DNA from: Tubulanus polymorphus
Taxonomy: Eukaryota; Nemertea; Palaeonemertea; Tubulaniformes; Tubulanidae
Reading direction: 5' to 3'
DNA: 64,000 nucleotides
Assembly: GCF_964204645.1 (NCBI RefSeq)
Contig: NC_134033.1
Location: 5,180,231-5,244,230 of the forward strand
The translations under genes were made by a program, and so were the position numbers. This document shows, one piece after another, positions 1 to 12,316 of this stretch. Position 1 is the first letter of the stretch; every line of letters begins with the position of its first letter. The notes under the pieces are model-generated. The model was not told the DNA's origin and searched no databases. It saw only the letters and a list, made by a program, of their open reading frames with translations.

Positions 1-196
1 TATGCATTTTGCAGAATTCTGGTTGTCGGATCCATACGGACTCCAAGTAATTAAAAACTTTCTATTATAGTCGTGGTAATAATGCGATAACTGTAATTTT
101 ATCACATGTTTTTCGATCCAAACAAATTCAACCACGTTTTAGGGTTTCCATGGGTCGGCAAAAATATACATTGGCTCGTTCGTGTAAAGCTTTTAT

Positions 197-3185
197 CTAT
201 TTAGATGATGTCAATCCTAATCGTCGTTTATTGCGTTCACGAATAGATTTCATATCGATAGTTAGTATTGTATAAAGAAGCGGATTAAGAGACGAGTTGA
301 TCGGTAAAAATAGAACGGCCAGCCAAGCTGCCACCTGGTTCGGTATCTCGACCGAAAATACGGCGCAAAACTGAACGATTATTATCGGTAGCCAGCAAAA
401 TAAATTACAAAGATTGATTACTAAACTCCTTCGAGCTAAAACCAGTTCGGTAGGATCGGCTCTACCCGAGCCCGACCTACTTCCAGATACGAGTCTATAC
501 ATCTGAGCGTACGTCGTCATTATCGTAGCCAATATGACCGCATTGACCAAGGCAAAAATAGCGAACGAATAGTGCCAGCCATTGATGTCGATCGTCAGTA
601 AATTCATAGGCAAACAAACTCCGGTTGTACCGTAAAAATTGTCTCCGAAGTAAGACGACGATGACAGCGGTAGAATAGAAACTGTGCTTATAACGAGCCA
701 ACAAATGCAGCAAATACCGATAAAGTATTTCGGAGTTATAATCGGACTTCTAGAAAACGGGTTGACGATCTCTTACGCGTTAGAATTAAGAGAAAAGTTA
801 AGGAGCCTTCGCACGAAATTGTGACAATAACCCCGGCTAGACGACATAATGAGCTATCCGTCCAGGTTTCAGAATTCAGATAATAAACGCCTTTGAACAC
901 GGGATCAGCTCCTGCAATCAAAAACAAATAGACCGACATCAGAAAATCGCAACCGGCAATATTTATGATGAGGATATTAATTTGAAGATGTGTTACGTGT
1001 TCCGGAGGATTACATCCGCAAAGCTTGAACGCGAAACATAATAACGATACTGTTAGCGAGAAAACTGAAAGATGCGATCATCCAGATGATGGCCCTCAGT
1101 ACAGTGTTACCCATCAGGTCAGAGCAGGTCGAAAATTGATCAGCTTCGGGAAGACATCGATCAACATTCGATGCCATGCAGCAAAATTTGTAAGCATCAG
1201 AAGCGAGGTATTTCAGTGATGTAAGATCGCCAAAAACGTTTCTTTGTACGGATATCACTTCGGAATTTTTTACAAAGTCTAGAATTTCAAGTCCAACCAA
1301 TCCGTAAAAAGCGATATTCGAAATATAATGGATTCTGTTATTGCTGATATTTAACGACTGTAATGCGGATAAACCTTTAAATGCATATTCACCGAGAAAC
1401 GATATAGAAAGTCCGTGAAGATCGAGAACAGTAAGTGACGTCAGACCTCGGAAACTACCGTCTTCTAAATGTTGCAGCGGATTTCCGATAAGATATAGTT
1501 CTTTTAAACCGATCAAACCTGCGAATGTATTAGCAGATAATGATAATGGTTTAAATTAGAAAACGCGTTGGGAACGATGTAAGACAAATTAGCACCCGAA
1601 ATATCGAGAAAACGAAGATAAATGAAAGAGTTGAACGTCGACTCGTTAAATACGACTCGGTTATTCGACAAAATCAAAACCCGAGTTGATTCTATAAAAC
1701 GACTAGTAATATCTGATAAGACAGCATTTTCACAATCGATGAAATGACCCCGACAATGACAACGTTCGGGACAGGTGACCTTACAATATGACTCGTCATC
1801 TGAGTTATGTTTACAATTTACGACACCGTCGCAAACTTCAGATTACGGAATACATCGATTTTCCTGACCACATTTAAACATTCCCGGACACGACCAAGTC
1901 TCGCAGTTTCGTTCATCTTCTGAATTAGGACAATCGGATCGACCGTCACAAACGTGTCTGATTGGTATACAGTAAGATGCCGGACATTTTACAGTACCAG
2001 CAGCGCATTCAAAGTCATTACACGTGAGAATATGTTCAAGATTTCTACATACCGGGAAACCAATCGGCATCATTTCTAATATACATCTTTCGTGACGGGA
2101 ATAACAGCGAGGAGAATTGAACATCTTTGTTCATCCGATTCCTTACACAGATCTGTGAAACGAGACGTACAGTGATTGTCATTATTACAGTAAACCTCGG
2201 GATTCACTGTCATATAAGTGACCAATTCGACTTCTTCGAGACTTCCGCTACAATCCACGACACCATCCCGATACAACTGAGAACTAATACATTCACCGTC
2301 CGCGCACGAGAACCCCTGACAAAGTTCGCCAATGCATCCAATCTCATCGGAACCGTCTTTACAATTGGCTAGTCCGTCACATCGTTTATAACTATCGATG
2401 CATTGGTGATTGGAACAGCGATATTGCGTAGATAAACACGGTGGATGATAGCACGAGTTCTCATCCGAGCCGTCGACGCAATCTCTCATAAAGTCACAGA
2501 AAACGCTAATCGATAGAACCTGCCCATCGTTACAGCGGAACTGACTGTGCAAATTGATATCCGTACAATTGAGTTCATCTTCACCGTGATGACAGTCGCG
2601 TCTGGTATCACATACGCGATGGTCGCTGATACATCTTTGATCGGTACATTCAAACTGTCATGATTTACAACCGCTTATAGAAGCTAACTCTTCACCAGTT
2701 ACATTAAAGGTACACAACACGGAATACACTTTATCTTTTGTATCATCGAAAGGTTTCAATAACCATTTAACTGATTGAATATAAGTAATTTCATTTCTGG
2801 CTACAAGTGGTTGGATAACTTTGAATCCGTCGTGGTCCATTGTCAGTATGGCGCCATATTTATGTCGATATTGAAATCTACTGATCAAATCTTTCATATC
2901 GCTTCCTCTATTTGAGGCGATTCTTACTATTTCGGCGCGAATGCTGTGGCACATTTCCATAGCTCTCCGAATATTCAAACCTCGATTGTTTTTCCAGTCG
3001 GTTAGTATTTTATAACATTGTCCAAGAATAGTGACCCAACCTCTTGGACAGGTTGAATTAGTCAAAGTTACATCGTGAATAATTTGATCTATGGTTTTAT
3101 TCAAGTTTGCGCGATCAGCCCGCGTAAATATACAGTCTCCGCAAGCGATCACTAAAACTACGAACAACGCTTTCATTCGCTGCAT
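197..3185 (-). pseudogene. Broken lectin/LDLa/LRR 7TM receptor (relaxin-receptor/GRL101-like)
   Basis: Read on the minus strand, this encodes in order: a signal peptide (start near 3185 or 3176; hydrophobic KALFVVLVIACG), a C-type lectin-like domain (CPRGW...GQCYKI to VLCTF), about six LDL-receptor class A repeats (CDGRSDCPNSEDERNC and similar), several leucine-rich repeats (LYLIGNPLQHLEDGSFRGL, then LQSLNISNN), a cap FCC...CLP..DQFSTCSDLM, and a rhodopsin-type 7TM core ending SSLNPLLYTIL. This is the layout of relaxin-type LGRs and of snail GRL101, which sense extracellular ligands. The frame is broken: TGA at 2658-2660 and TAA at 1843-1845, both inside LDLa repeats, and single-base frame changes near 2120, 1540, 1010 and 750. 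The fourth LDLa repeat has also lost cysteines. No intron is evident in 3 kb, so this could be a decayed retrocopy or a decayed intronless paralogue. Assembly indels could explain frameshifts but less easily both stops. Confidence 0.85.
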
Positions 3186-3239
3186 ATTGAACACAATCCA
3201 CGCTTTAGAAACAACGTTAAGTAACTTATTGCCAGACAA

Positions 3240-4195
3240 TTCTCAGAAGAGTACAATCTACAAGGCAATGCCGAATTCGCCAAGTGAAAAGTTGACGAAT
3301 TGATCGAGTCCAATTATTTTGTTTAAAAAAAATCTCCCCTCAAACTGGCGCCAGTCTCGTATTTGTGAAACTTTCATCTGTTCTCGGTTTCGCTGTTATT
3401 ACCGCGGTTTCTAAATTTAGACGTGTTGCAATATATCGTGTTTATAATCATGTGCAATTATTTTGCAAAAGATGTAAAATGTCGCTGCCGAATTGCGTTT
3501 AGTTTATTTCTGGTGCAATATATCTAATGCTATGGTCACATTTTACATTATATATCCTGCAGCATCATGAGATAATTCGCACCTTAAGCATTTAAGTTTT
3601 TATTCGCTATAAGTTCGACATTAAATTCTAAATTGAAAGTCCATAAACCCGAATCCGAACACAGTCGATTACGTATATCGGTCGTGCTTATTGACGAAAC
3701 GAAACCATTGATTTAAAAGTCACGGCTATGGATGGGCTCTAGCTCATCTAGGAAAGTCCATTCCTAGTGCGCTGATAATATTTTTGATGTTTAAAGTTCG
3801 ATTTCGTTTAGAAATGCCTCTCTAGACGTTCTGACGTCTAAAGTGTATGTAGTTCCTTTTTAAACGCCTCACAAGGAGACCCTAACAGAAATTGATTTTC
3901 CATTTCATCATGTCGACCTTGAACATTTTACAATAGGATCCTGTAATGATGTAGTTACTTTTATGACTGAGCTGAAAAACATTTTTCTTTAGGCAATATT
4001 TCATTTATTTATTTCCTGAATAATTTACATCAATAAATAGATACCAGACAAAATTACAATAGATGATTAATTTGGTTCATACAAAATATATATAAACTGA
4101 TGTAAAATAACAGCAGGGCAACCAGAGGAAAGCAGAGCTTGTAATATCAGGCACCCCAAAAGGAACAAATAGAGATGAAATACGCACGATACACA
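3240..4195. other. Intergenic, no gene seen
   Basis: AT-rich sequence upstream of the broken receptor. I see no convincing ORF, RNA gene or repeat. Confidence 0.5.
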
Positions 4196-4325
4196 CAAAC
4201 ACACACACACGCACACACACTCGCAAGCAAGCAGCACACACGCACACACCAAAACACCCACCACATATAAGAAAACCACACACATATATTCACACACATT
4301 TACAAATAGACACACACACACACAC
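4196..4325. repeat. (CA)n-rich microsatellite
   Basis: Interrupted CA dinucleotide tracts. They lie at the 3' side of the minus-strand LINE and may mark or follow its 3' end. Cysteine/valine-rich ORFs across it are artefacts of the repeat. Confidence 0.9.
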
Positions 4326-4339
4326 AAAAATGTATACAT

Positions 4340-7300
4340 ATAAATACATAAAGTTATACCTTGGAGTTTATTCCAAGGTTATACATACATCATATGAGCG
4401 TAAGTAAGTACCATTTGAGAAGGTCATTGCACCTTATACATAATTATCATTATTATTATCTTCATGAATAAACTGTAACGATTAATAATGAGAAAGTAAA
4501 TGGTTTTTTGTTCGATTTTTGAAACTTTCAATAGAAGGGGAGTTTTTAATTGAATCATTCATAATATTCCAAATATTTGGACCGTTGACTTTTATTGAGA
4601 AACCTTTTAGATTTGATTTGAATGAGTCAGGGCGGATGTTGTTGCTGTTTCTAGTGTTGTATCCAACGTCATTCGTCTTAAAAAAATTATTGAACATCTC
4701 AGGTAACTTGTTATTGACATATAGATACATGAATTGTCCAATTTGAAAATTGTTTATATCTGCCAATTTAAGAATTTTTGCAGACTTTAATAATGGTGAG
4801 GTATGGGCTCTAAAATCGGTTTTAAAGATAATGCGGACCGCTTTCTTCTGGAGAAGTTCCAGCTTTCTTAAGTTTGAAGGATAAGTATTACCCCATACAA
4901 TATTACAATAGGTGAGATGGCAATAAATGAAAGAATAATACAACTGCAGTAAAGTTGTTTTTGACAAAATTCCATAAAGTCTACCCATTATACCAATGAA
5001 CCGTGATAGTTTAGTACAGATGCTATTAATGTGTGACTTCCAAGTAAGCTGGTCGTCAACTTGAACGCCTAGAAATTTTGTTGTCGAGACTTGTGATATA
5101 GACATATTGTTGATTTTGATAGAAATTGAGTGTTTATGTTTAGCACGACTGAAAAACATGAAATGAGTCTTTTTCAAATTCAATGAAAGCCTATTTGCCC
5201 GAAACCAGATATTCAGTTTGTGTAGTTCTGTATTTACTATTATAGTTAACTCATTAATATTGATATGAGAAGTGAATACATTAGCATCATCAGCAAACAT
5301 GATAAGATTAAAAATGCTTGATGCGTTTGCAAGGTCATTTATATATAATAAGAAAAGGATCGGCCCCAAAATAGATCCTTGAGGCACTCCACAGAATACA
5401 GGATAGCTAGTGCTAGTAGTCTCTTTAAAAAGAACAGTCTGAAAACGGTTTGAAAGATAGTTTCTAAACCAGAGTAATGGCGTACCTCTGATGCCATAAT
5501 GGCAAAGTTTAGACAATAGAATTTCATGATTCACTGTATCAAATGCACGCGAAAGGTCTAAAAATATTCCTATAGTTGATTTGCCATTGTCTAAGTTATT
5601 GATAATTTTATCTATGATAACAGTAATAGCCATGTTGGTGGAATGGTCTTTTCTAAATCCAAATTGACATGGAGATAGTATTTTATACTTGTCCAAAAAA
5701 CTTATAACTCTTTTGTAAACTACTTTTTCTAAGATCTTGGAAATACATGGGAGTATTGATATTGGTCTGTAGTTTGAAAAATGTGAAACATCTCCAGATT
5801 TGAACGAAGGTAATATCTTAGATATTTTGAAGGATTCAGGTACTTGTCCATTAATCAAACTTAGATTTAAAATATGAGCTAACGGCCGAGATATAGCGTC
5901 AATTACTCTCTTAAGGATCTTTTGATTGATACCATCATGACCAGTGTTATTACTATTTTTAAATTTTGAAACAATATTTTCAATTTCCAAAGAATCTGTG
6001 GGAGAGAAAAAGATATTATTTTGTTGTGGCGGACCCAGAAAAGAAAAAAATGTTTTGTTAGTAGGTAAAATATCATTGGCTAGATTTGGACCCGCTTGTG
6101 CAAAACACTTATTAAATTCATTGGCTATACTAACATTATTTTTGTACATAACACCATTCTGTTCAAAAACATCAGGATATTTAGAATTTGATGATTTTCT
6201 ATTAATTAGGTCATTAATTATTTTCCAGGTTTCCTTGGGATCTCTCGCATTGTTTAACATAGAGTTATAGTGAAGCGTTTTAGCCTTTTTGATACAAGTA
6301 TTAAAAACGTTTCTATATCTATTGTAGATATCTCTATCAGTTTGAAGTTTACTAGACAGGTATCTTCTATAAAGAGAATCCTTCTTTTTCAAAGAAATCA
6401 ATAAACCGTTAGAAAACCATCCGTGTTTCTTGTCCCTATATATCGAAAACTTTCTATTGATTATAGGGAAACATTGCGTGTAGTATTTATAGAATACATC
6501 ATAAAAAGAGTTATAGGCAACATTAGCATCATGAATATTAAACACATGAGTCCAATCATGTGCAATTAGCTTTCGTTTAAATCGAGCGATATCATGATCT
6601 GACATTTTTCGATAACTAACTGTCCTAGTTGATGTATGGTTGACTTTGATTTCCGGCATAATTGCAAAAATTGGAAAGTGGTCAGATATATCATAGATCA
6701 GAATCCCTGAAATTGCATCGAAACTAGAATAACAGTTTGAATATATATTGTCAATAAGAGTAGAAGATCTGTCGGTTACTCGTGTTGACTTATCTATTAA
6801 ATTCGTAAAACCAGTTGAAAGCATATTAAAAATAAAATCTCCAGTCGGTTTATGAGAGTCGGCGTTGAAAAGATTTATATTGAAATCGCCCAAAATGAAG
6901 CACTTACGCCCTGTTCTAGTTAAGTTTTCTAAGAGTGGTAGAAAATCAGTATTAAAGTTATTGACACTTGCATCAGGCGGTCGATAGATAGTGCCAACAA
7001 TATGTTTTGACATATTATGTGGTAATTGGATTTCTATAAATAAACTTTCGAATGTGTCATTTACACATGTAAAATCATCCAGTATCCTAAATTTAATGGT
7101 GTTGTGGACAAACATCGCTATTCCACCACCACGTGTATCCTGTCTACTTATGAAAATCGACTCATAATCAGGCAAATTATACATTGACTTGTTGTCATGT
7201 TGAAGTTTAGTCCACGTTTCAGTAAAAGCTAAGATCCCAAAATTGAAACAGAGGGAGTGTAAATATAATTGCAAATTCTCAAAATTCTTATTAAAACTCC

Positions 7301-7440
7301 TTATATTTAGATGAAACAAGGAGAAGTTTGATAATCCAAACTTTGATAATTGCGTTAAATCCTTATAATATTTACTACTTGAACCTACGATAAACTCAGG
7401 ATGTGCATGACTGGCCATCTGCTAGTGGAATTGAAGCGTG
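4340..7440 (-). mobile_element. Non-LTR retrotransposon (LINE), ORF2 intact
   Basis: The element spans one uninterrupted ORF plus about 140 bp of 3' UTR containing GGAATAAACTCC on the minus strand, next to the CA tract. Outer limits are approximate because no target-site duplication was found. No ORF1 is visible on the 5' side (7440-7690), so it is either 5' truncated or belongs to a clade with a single ORF. It looks like the youngest LINE here, since the others are broken fragments. Confidence 0.8.
4482..7418 (-). CDS. LINE endonuclease/reverse transcriptase polyprotein
   Basis: 978 residues without interruption. The N-terminal third is an apurinic-type endonuclease/exonuclease/phosphatase domain: LFHLNIRS and TETW near residues 35-70, RGGGIAMF near 98, LGDFNINLF near 178, SDHFPIF near 245. 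The middle is a reverse transcriptase: YRPISILPCISKILEKV, FGFRKDHST, DLSRAFDTVNHEIL, GVPQGSILGPILFLLYINDL, and the catalytic FADD box (FADDANVF). The C-terminal region carries the usual LINE thumb-like sequence (TKFLGV, WGNTYPSNL, GPNIWN). It would nick target DNA and prime reverse transcription there. The family resembles the CR1/L2/Jockey group; I cannot assign the clade without a tree. The first Met at 7418 is plausible because the endonuclease fold starts about 35 residues later. Confidence 0.92.
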   Translation of the reverse strand: MASHAHPEFIVGSSSKYYKDLTQLSKFGLSNFSLFHLNIRSFNKNFENLQLYLHSLCFNFGILAFTETWTKLQHDNKSMYNLPDYESIFISRQDTRGGGIAMFVHNTIKFRILDDFTCVNDTFESLFIEIQLPHNMSKHIVGTIYRPPDASVNNFNTDFLPLLENLTRTGRKCFILGDFNINLFNADSHKPTGDFIFNMLSTGFTNLIDKSTRVTDRSSTLIDNIYSNCYSSFDAISGILIYDISDHFPIFAIMPEIKVNHTSTRTVSYRKMSDHDIARFKRKLIAHDWTHVFNIHDANVAYNSFYDVFYKYYTQCFPIINRKFSIYRDKKHGWFSNGLLISLKKKDSLYRRYLSSKLQTDRDIYNRYRNVFNTCIKKAKTLHYNSMLNNARDPKETWKIINDLINRKSSNSKYPDVFEQNGVMYKNNVSIANEFNKCFAQAGPNLANDILPTNKTFFSFLGPPQQNNIFFSPTDSLEIENIVSKFKNSNNTGHDGINQKILKRVIDAISRPLAHILNLSLINGQVPESFKISKILPSFKSGDVSHFSNYRPISILPCISKILEKVVYKRVISFLDKYKILSPCQFGFRKDHSTNMAITVIIDKIINNLDNGKSTIGIFLDLSRAFDTVNHEILLSKLCHYGIRGTPLLWFRNYLSNRFQTVLFKETTSTSYPVFCGVPQGSILGPILFLLYINDLANASSIFNLIMFADDANVFTSHININELTIIVNTELHKLNIWFRANRLSLNLKKTHFMFFSRAKHKHSISIKINNMSISQVSTTKFLGVQVDDQLTWKSHINSICTKLSRFIGIMGRLYGILSKTTLLQLYYSFIYCHLTYCNIVWGNTYPSNLRKLELLQKKAVRIIFKTDFRAHTSPLLKSAKILKLADINNFQIGQFMYLYVNNKLPEMFNNFFKTNDVGYNTRNSNNIRPDSFKSNLKGFSIKVNGPNIWNIMNDSIKNSPSIESFKNRTKNHLLSHY

Positions 7441-7689
7441 ATAGTAATACTTCGACGGCACTCACCGTTACATAATAAATTTCGCTCATTATGAACATAG
7501 TACGCATATGTATACACAAAAAAATCAATGAAAGCAAAGAAAAATTGACGATGTAGAAAATATGTGATCACAGCACATACTATTAGCAATAAACCATACC
7601 GAGTAACTAATATTTTAATTGACTGTTCAAATTCGCTTTGATAGTCTTGTATATTCGTAAACCGTGCGGAAATCTATACGGAGCGCGGC

Positions 7690-8003
7690 CTATAAGACAT
7701 AATATTATTATTACTGTCATTATTATAATTGTTATTATCATTGTTATTATTATTATTACTATCATTACTATTATTACTATCATAACTATTGTTACTATTA
7801 TTTCTATTATTACTATTATTACCATTATTACCATTACCATTATTACCATTATCACCATTATCACCACCCTCACCATCATCACCACCGTAACCACCATCAC
7901 CACCATCACCATCACCATCTTTACCATTATTACCATTATTATCATTATTATTATTAATATCATTATTATTATCATTATCATTATTATTATTATTATCATG
8001 TAG
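7690..8003. repeat. Trinucleotide (ATT/ACC)n microsatellite
   Basis: About 310 bp of imperfect ATT, ATC and ACC triplets. All six frames give low-complexity I/T, M/V or N/D runs, so the ORFs here are not genes. Confidence 0.95.
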
Positions 8004-8231
8004 CATATATCATCGAAGTTTGATCGAAAGTCTAGTTATTAAAATCACTAACTGTAACAGTGACTGTAACCGTATCCGCTCAATTCATCTCTAGTTCCAT
8101 TTTCACTCAATTTCATTTCAACTTTTAGACAGACATCGCGGCGGTTATTAGCAATATTATTTTTCATCCGGATGTCTCGTTCTTACCGAACACGATGTCC
8201 TGAGATGGTTGAAAGCGACGATATCTAACCG

Positions 8232-8238
8232 TATAAAA
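8232..8238 (+). promoter_or_regulatory. TATA box of the Methuselah-like GPCR
   Basis: TATAAAA lies 73 bp upstream of the proposed start codon at 8311. A transcription start about 30 bp downstream would leave a 5' UTR of about 50 nt. It supports the short first exon. Confidence 0.55.
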
Positions 8239-8310
8239 TAATTAGAGTCGTTCTTTTCGATCTCATTAACGGTTTGCCATCGAGTTGTATCATTTCTATA
8301 TCGGGTTAAG

Positions 8311-11300
8311 ATGTTGGACCGACTATTCGTGAATCGGTTTCTTCTTCTGATCGTTTGTACCGGTAAGTCGAATTTAACTATTTTCTCAGACTCTTCCGAG
8401 GAGGAAATAATGTATAGATATCAAACACGTTTGCGTTCTAATACTGCAGAACGTTTGTGAAACTAGTTTGTTCGAATTTCGCACGGACCAAGCGTTCATA
8501 TTTGCGAAAAGTCCGCTCTTAATTGGTCCAGTCAATTTTAGAACTGAATTGCCACACGTATGCAGTCATAGGTAGAAATGTCCATTAATGCAGTACTAGA
8601 ACACTACAAAGCAGCTAAAAAGTTAGTACATATCCATGCGATATCTGAACGTTGGATGGAAATGGACGGTTTAAAGATGAGTTTTTTCCTTGCAAAGAGA
8701 GTTCGTATTGCAAGTACACGTTACCTTCCTATGAAAAAAAAACTGATAAATAACCGTCGTCAATTGGAGCGAAAAAAATAGTCCGATGCAGGGCCGTTAT
8801 TAACTTTCGAGCGGACCAGTTCTCCATTGAGTAAATAGGAACTTACTGACATAAGTCAGATGAACAGAAAGTTTGCTCAATGTTAAGTTAGGTTTAGACA
8901 TTCGTGTCTTACAAGTTAAGTAATCATGATTACTTAGAAGTAAAGATCGTTATTGTCTCATGTTTATACATAAGGAAAAAAACTATTCAACCATCCGTGA
9001 TAAAATGGTATCAGGTTATTGCCAATGATTCGGTCTTTTTGATTACTGGAGTAAGGCTTAATTTAAATAGAAAACATGGATGCGAGAAAGGGAAAATATA
9101 ATTTCAAAATTAAAAAATTTTACATCAAAAGCGTTTGAAAATGAAAATGACATGTTATCCGATAATTTCCAAAATAAAAGAAACTAAATTGAAAGGAGTA
9201 AGAATTGCGTTGAATTGACTTCAAAATAGGAGAAACAAATGAACTTTACTGCTTACACTAGATTGAAAATTAAGAAGAAAATATCAAAAATGGGTTTTTT
9301 CTGAAAAAAAAATATCGAAGAAAGAGCGATAAAAATCTTTTTTTCGATACGATGTTTTTAATGCGATTCCGGCTGCTGGATCCGTGCTCTAGATATATAA
9401 TAAAAAAGGACCCGTAACTGTAAAAGGCCACATTCTACGGTTCAAATCCTTAAAGGGTAACAGGGGATTTCAATATTTTGATGAAGTTATATTTGACATA
9501 ACTTTTACAAAGAAGAAAATGACGTGTGCTGAAGGCGATCAAAATCGTGAACGTGCAGATTACGATCTAACGTCACTTATCGATACGAGTAGTTGACAGG
9601 GAGAAAACGACGACCCGCTTCTGTTTTGTCGAAATTAAACTAATTGTTGTCATTAATTGTTTCAGATTATTTCATCGCGTCCCAGAGATTTCGGGAACCT
9701 GCAATGCGAAATAGACGCTTTCCAGAATCTGGAATGCCGAGTAGATCGTTTCCCGAATCTGGGATAACGGGTAACTCACGTGGGATGCCTGACCGTAAAA
9801 TCCCCGGAAGCGGCGACATCAAAAACAACCAATTGATCGGAGATTACAAAGTGGCATCAGAAAGGATAGATAAAGATGGTGATTTAGTTCGAGTTTGTCC
9901 AGTCACGGGTTGTTTGTCTGATTTATGTACTTGCGGACTGTTTAACAACTGTTGTGACCTGATTGGAAAGTGCGTCATAAGAAGCGACGCGGACGAATTG
10001 AGACGAAACAAAACGACGCGACAAATTCAATGGACCGACTGTATATACGGAATCGGAATCGAGACGTATCAGTCAAAAGGTTTTATAGCGATCAGTCGAT
10101 GTCCGAGTGATTTCGACTTGAATTCAGACGTGCGTCGCTATTGCGAATCGCCGTCCCGTAATCTAGCAACTACGATACCTGTCTACATCGACGACTGGCT
10201 TCCGTTTAAGAATATGTATTGCGCAATGTGTCACGGGTTCAACGACACTCAATACAAACCGGCTAGACTCGTACTGCAGTGCACTACCACCACACGAATC
10301 GATGACGTCATCAGTAGCGTGCGCAATGCGTCTTCAAGCGACGATGTCGCGAAAGTTCGGCTGCCCGAAGATTGTCGTTTATTTTACGAGCATCAAGGGG
10401 ATATTCGATCGGTATTACAGCCGTGCATGCGCAATAGCATACCCGCCACGTCACAGTGCAACGAGTCAGTCCATCGGGACTTAAGGTCTAAATGCAGACG
10501 GGTTTTCAACCCGATATCAGCTGTAGTCGGTGGGCGGGTGAAAAGATACCGTAATTATTACTGTATGAAATGTGAACTGAGTGACAGCGGTTTAAACGAA
10601 TCAAGCATAGTTTGTGAACGTAATCAAACTGACCAGAAAACATTCGGTTTAAACATCTTACTCGATTTCAGTCTCGCGAACGGCGTAGAATTCCGAACTG
10701 CGGGAATGCCCGTCATCTCCTGGACGCCGAAAGAGTTTCTCTGCTCGGAAACGAACGAAATATTCGACCAGGAGACGCGTAGATGTCGCGGATACGGCTG
10801 TTTACGGGGATACCAACTTCTTGATACCGGTGAAGACAACGCCGTCTGCCGGCTTGTTCGGAACGAATGGCCTAGAATATCCGTAGGCGTTCAATTCTCT
10901 TTGTTTATCACGTTTAATGAAACACAGCGATTAGGTATGGAAACATTGAGTTATGACTTGTCGTATTTCATAGTGATCGGCTGCGGCGATGTCGATAAAT
11001 TCAAGATCGCAGAAATAGGAAGTTTGTCATCTATACTCAATGATTCATCATTATACAGACGAGATTTCACCGTTACCAGTTATGCAGAGTATATCGGTGA
11101 CGTCAACATCGAAACGATTGCGCGCGAATACCATACGATGATCACGTGTATGTTCGGTAAAGATGGCAGTCGGATGACCATTTCCGGTTACGAGTTGTCG
11201 ACTACGAGTTTGACTAAGAATACTCGGTGTGACCTCATCGATTCAGAGCCAGACGTAGGAAGTGATATGACCGGAAGTAGCTTATTTCTAGCCCAGTCCA

Positions 11301-12316
11301 ACCCGTCTTTCAAATATTACAGAATTTTTCAAATCACCACCGACAACGGGAAAACGAAATTTGTAAAATCAAGTAAATGTTCCACCAAAATCACCGACTG
11401 TGTGCGAGTGTATTCCAGTACGGGACTAATGGTTTGCAGACGACAAAACAATTCAAAATTCAAAATAACGGTCAGTTCGTTATTTTCCGATCGCGATTTC
11501 CTGATTACCTTTACCTGTAGCTGCCTGTCCGTCGTCGGTCTCCTGATAACGGTGGTAATCTATTTGAATGTTCCCGATCTGCGAACTCTTCCCGGTAAAC
11601 TCATCGTCAATCTCTGTATAACTCTCGCCGTGGCTCAAACTCTGCATATTTCCAGCCTGATCGGCGTTGATAATCGATTACTATGCGTGTCGATGGCCGC
11701 TGTTAAACACTATATTTGGATGGTTGTTTTCGCTTCGATGGCCGCTGTTTCTATTCACATGTTCACTACATTTTCTGCTGTTCTTAAACTGGTCGATTCT
11801 CCTAAGACGTTACTGTACTATCTACTATCAATTTGGCTCTCTCCATTCCTCATTGTCGGACCCTGTATCGTCCTACACAACACCGATACCAATCAGTACT
11901 CCGGTGCGGTTTACGGAAGCCCCGTTACTTGTTGGTTTAGTTCCAGTTTCTCCCTATTGATGGCGTTCGTTCTACCGATCGGTATTATCGATCTGGTCAG
12001 TATAATTCTATTCGTAGCTACAGTTTACCGCATTCACCGGTCATTTTCCGCGATGTCCACTTCATCATCTAACGCCAAACAGAAGAGGACGACCACATTC
12101 ATTTTCTACCGGATGGCTCTAGTGACCGGGGTCACGTGGGTGGTCGGGTTCGTAGCGTCGTTCGTAAATAACGATTATCTCTGGTATTTCTTCAATTTGT
12201 TGAACTCGTCTCAAGGTTTTCTAGTTTTCTTGGCTTTCATCGTCAACAAACGAGTGTTCGATATGTGCCGGGAGAAATTCAATTCGAGTCAAGCCACCAA
12301 AACCACAAACGAATAA
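8311..12316 (+). CDS. Methuselah-like family B GPCR, two exons
   Basis: Exon 1 is 8311-8362: a signal peptide (LFVNRFLLLIVCT) ending at a GGTAAGT donor. Exon 2 is 9666-12316, after a TTTCAG acceptor; the join is in phase and gives about 900 residues. Residues 24-55 hold imperfect repeats of the type FPESGMPSRS. A large cysteine-rich ectodomain follows (CPVTGCLSDLCTCGLFNNCC; YCAMCHGF; YCMKCE). From about residue 630 there is a secretin/adhesion-type 7TM: FLITFTCSCLSVVGLLITVV (TM1), LPGKLIVNLCITLAVAQ (TM2), VTGVTWVVGFVAS (TM6), NSSQGFLVFLAF (TM7). LPGKLxxNLC is typical of Methuselah-like receptors, and no GPS cleavage motif (HL/T) is seen. The ligand is unknown. The frame is clean, so the gene looks functional. 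Confidence 0.88.
8363..9665 (+). other. Intron 1 of the Methuselah-like GPCR
   Basis: GTAAGT...TTTCAG borders. It contains no recognised gene; short ORFs at 8578 and 8904 lack any family features. Confidence 0.7.

Noticed and set aside
7607-8006. Ile/Met-, Thr/Ile- and Asn/Asp-rich ORFs
   Set aside because: Translations of a trinucleotide microsatellite in three frames and both strands.
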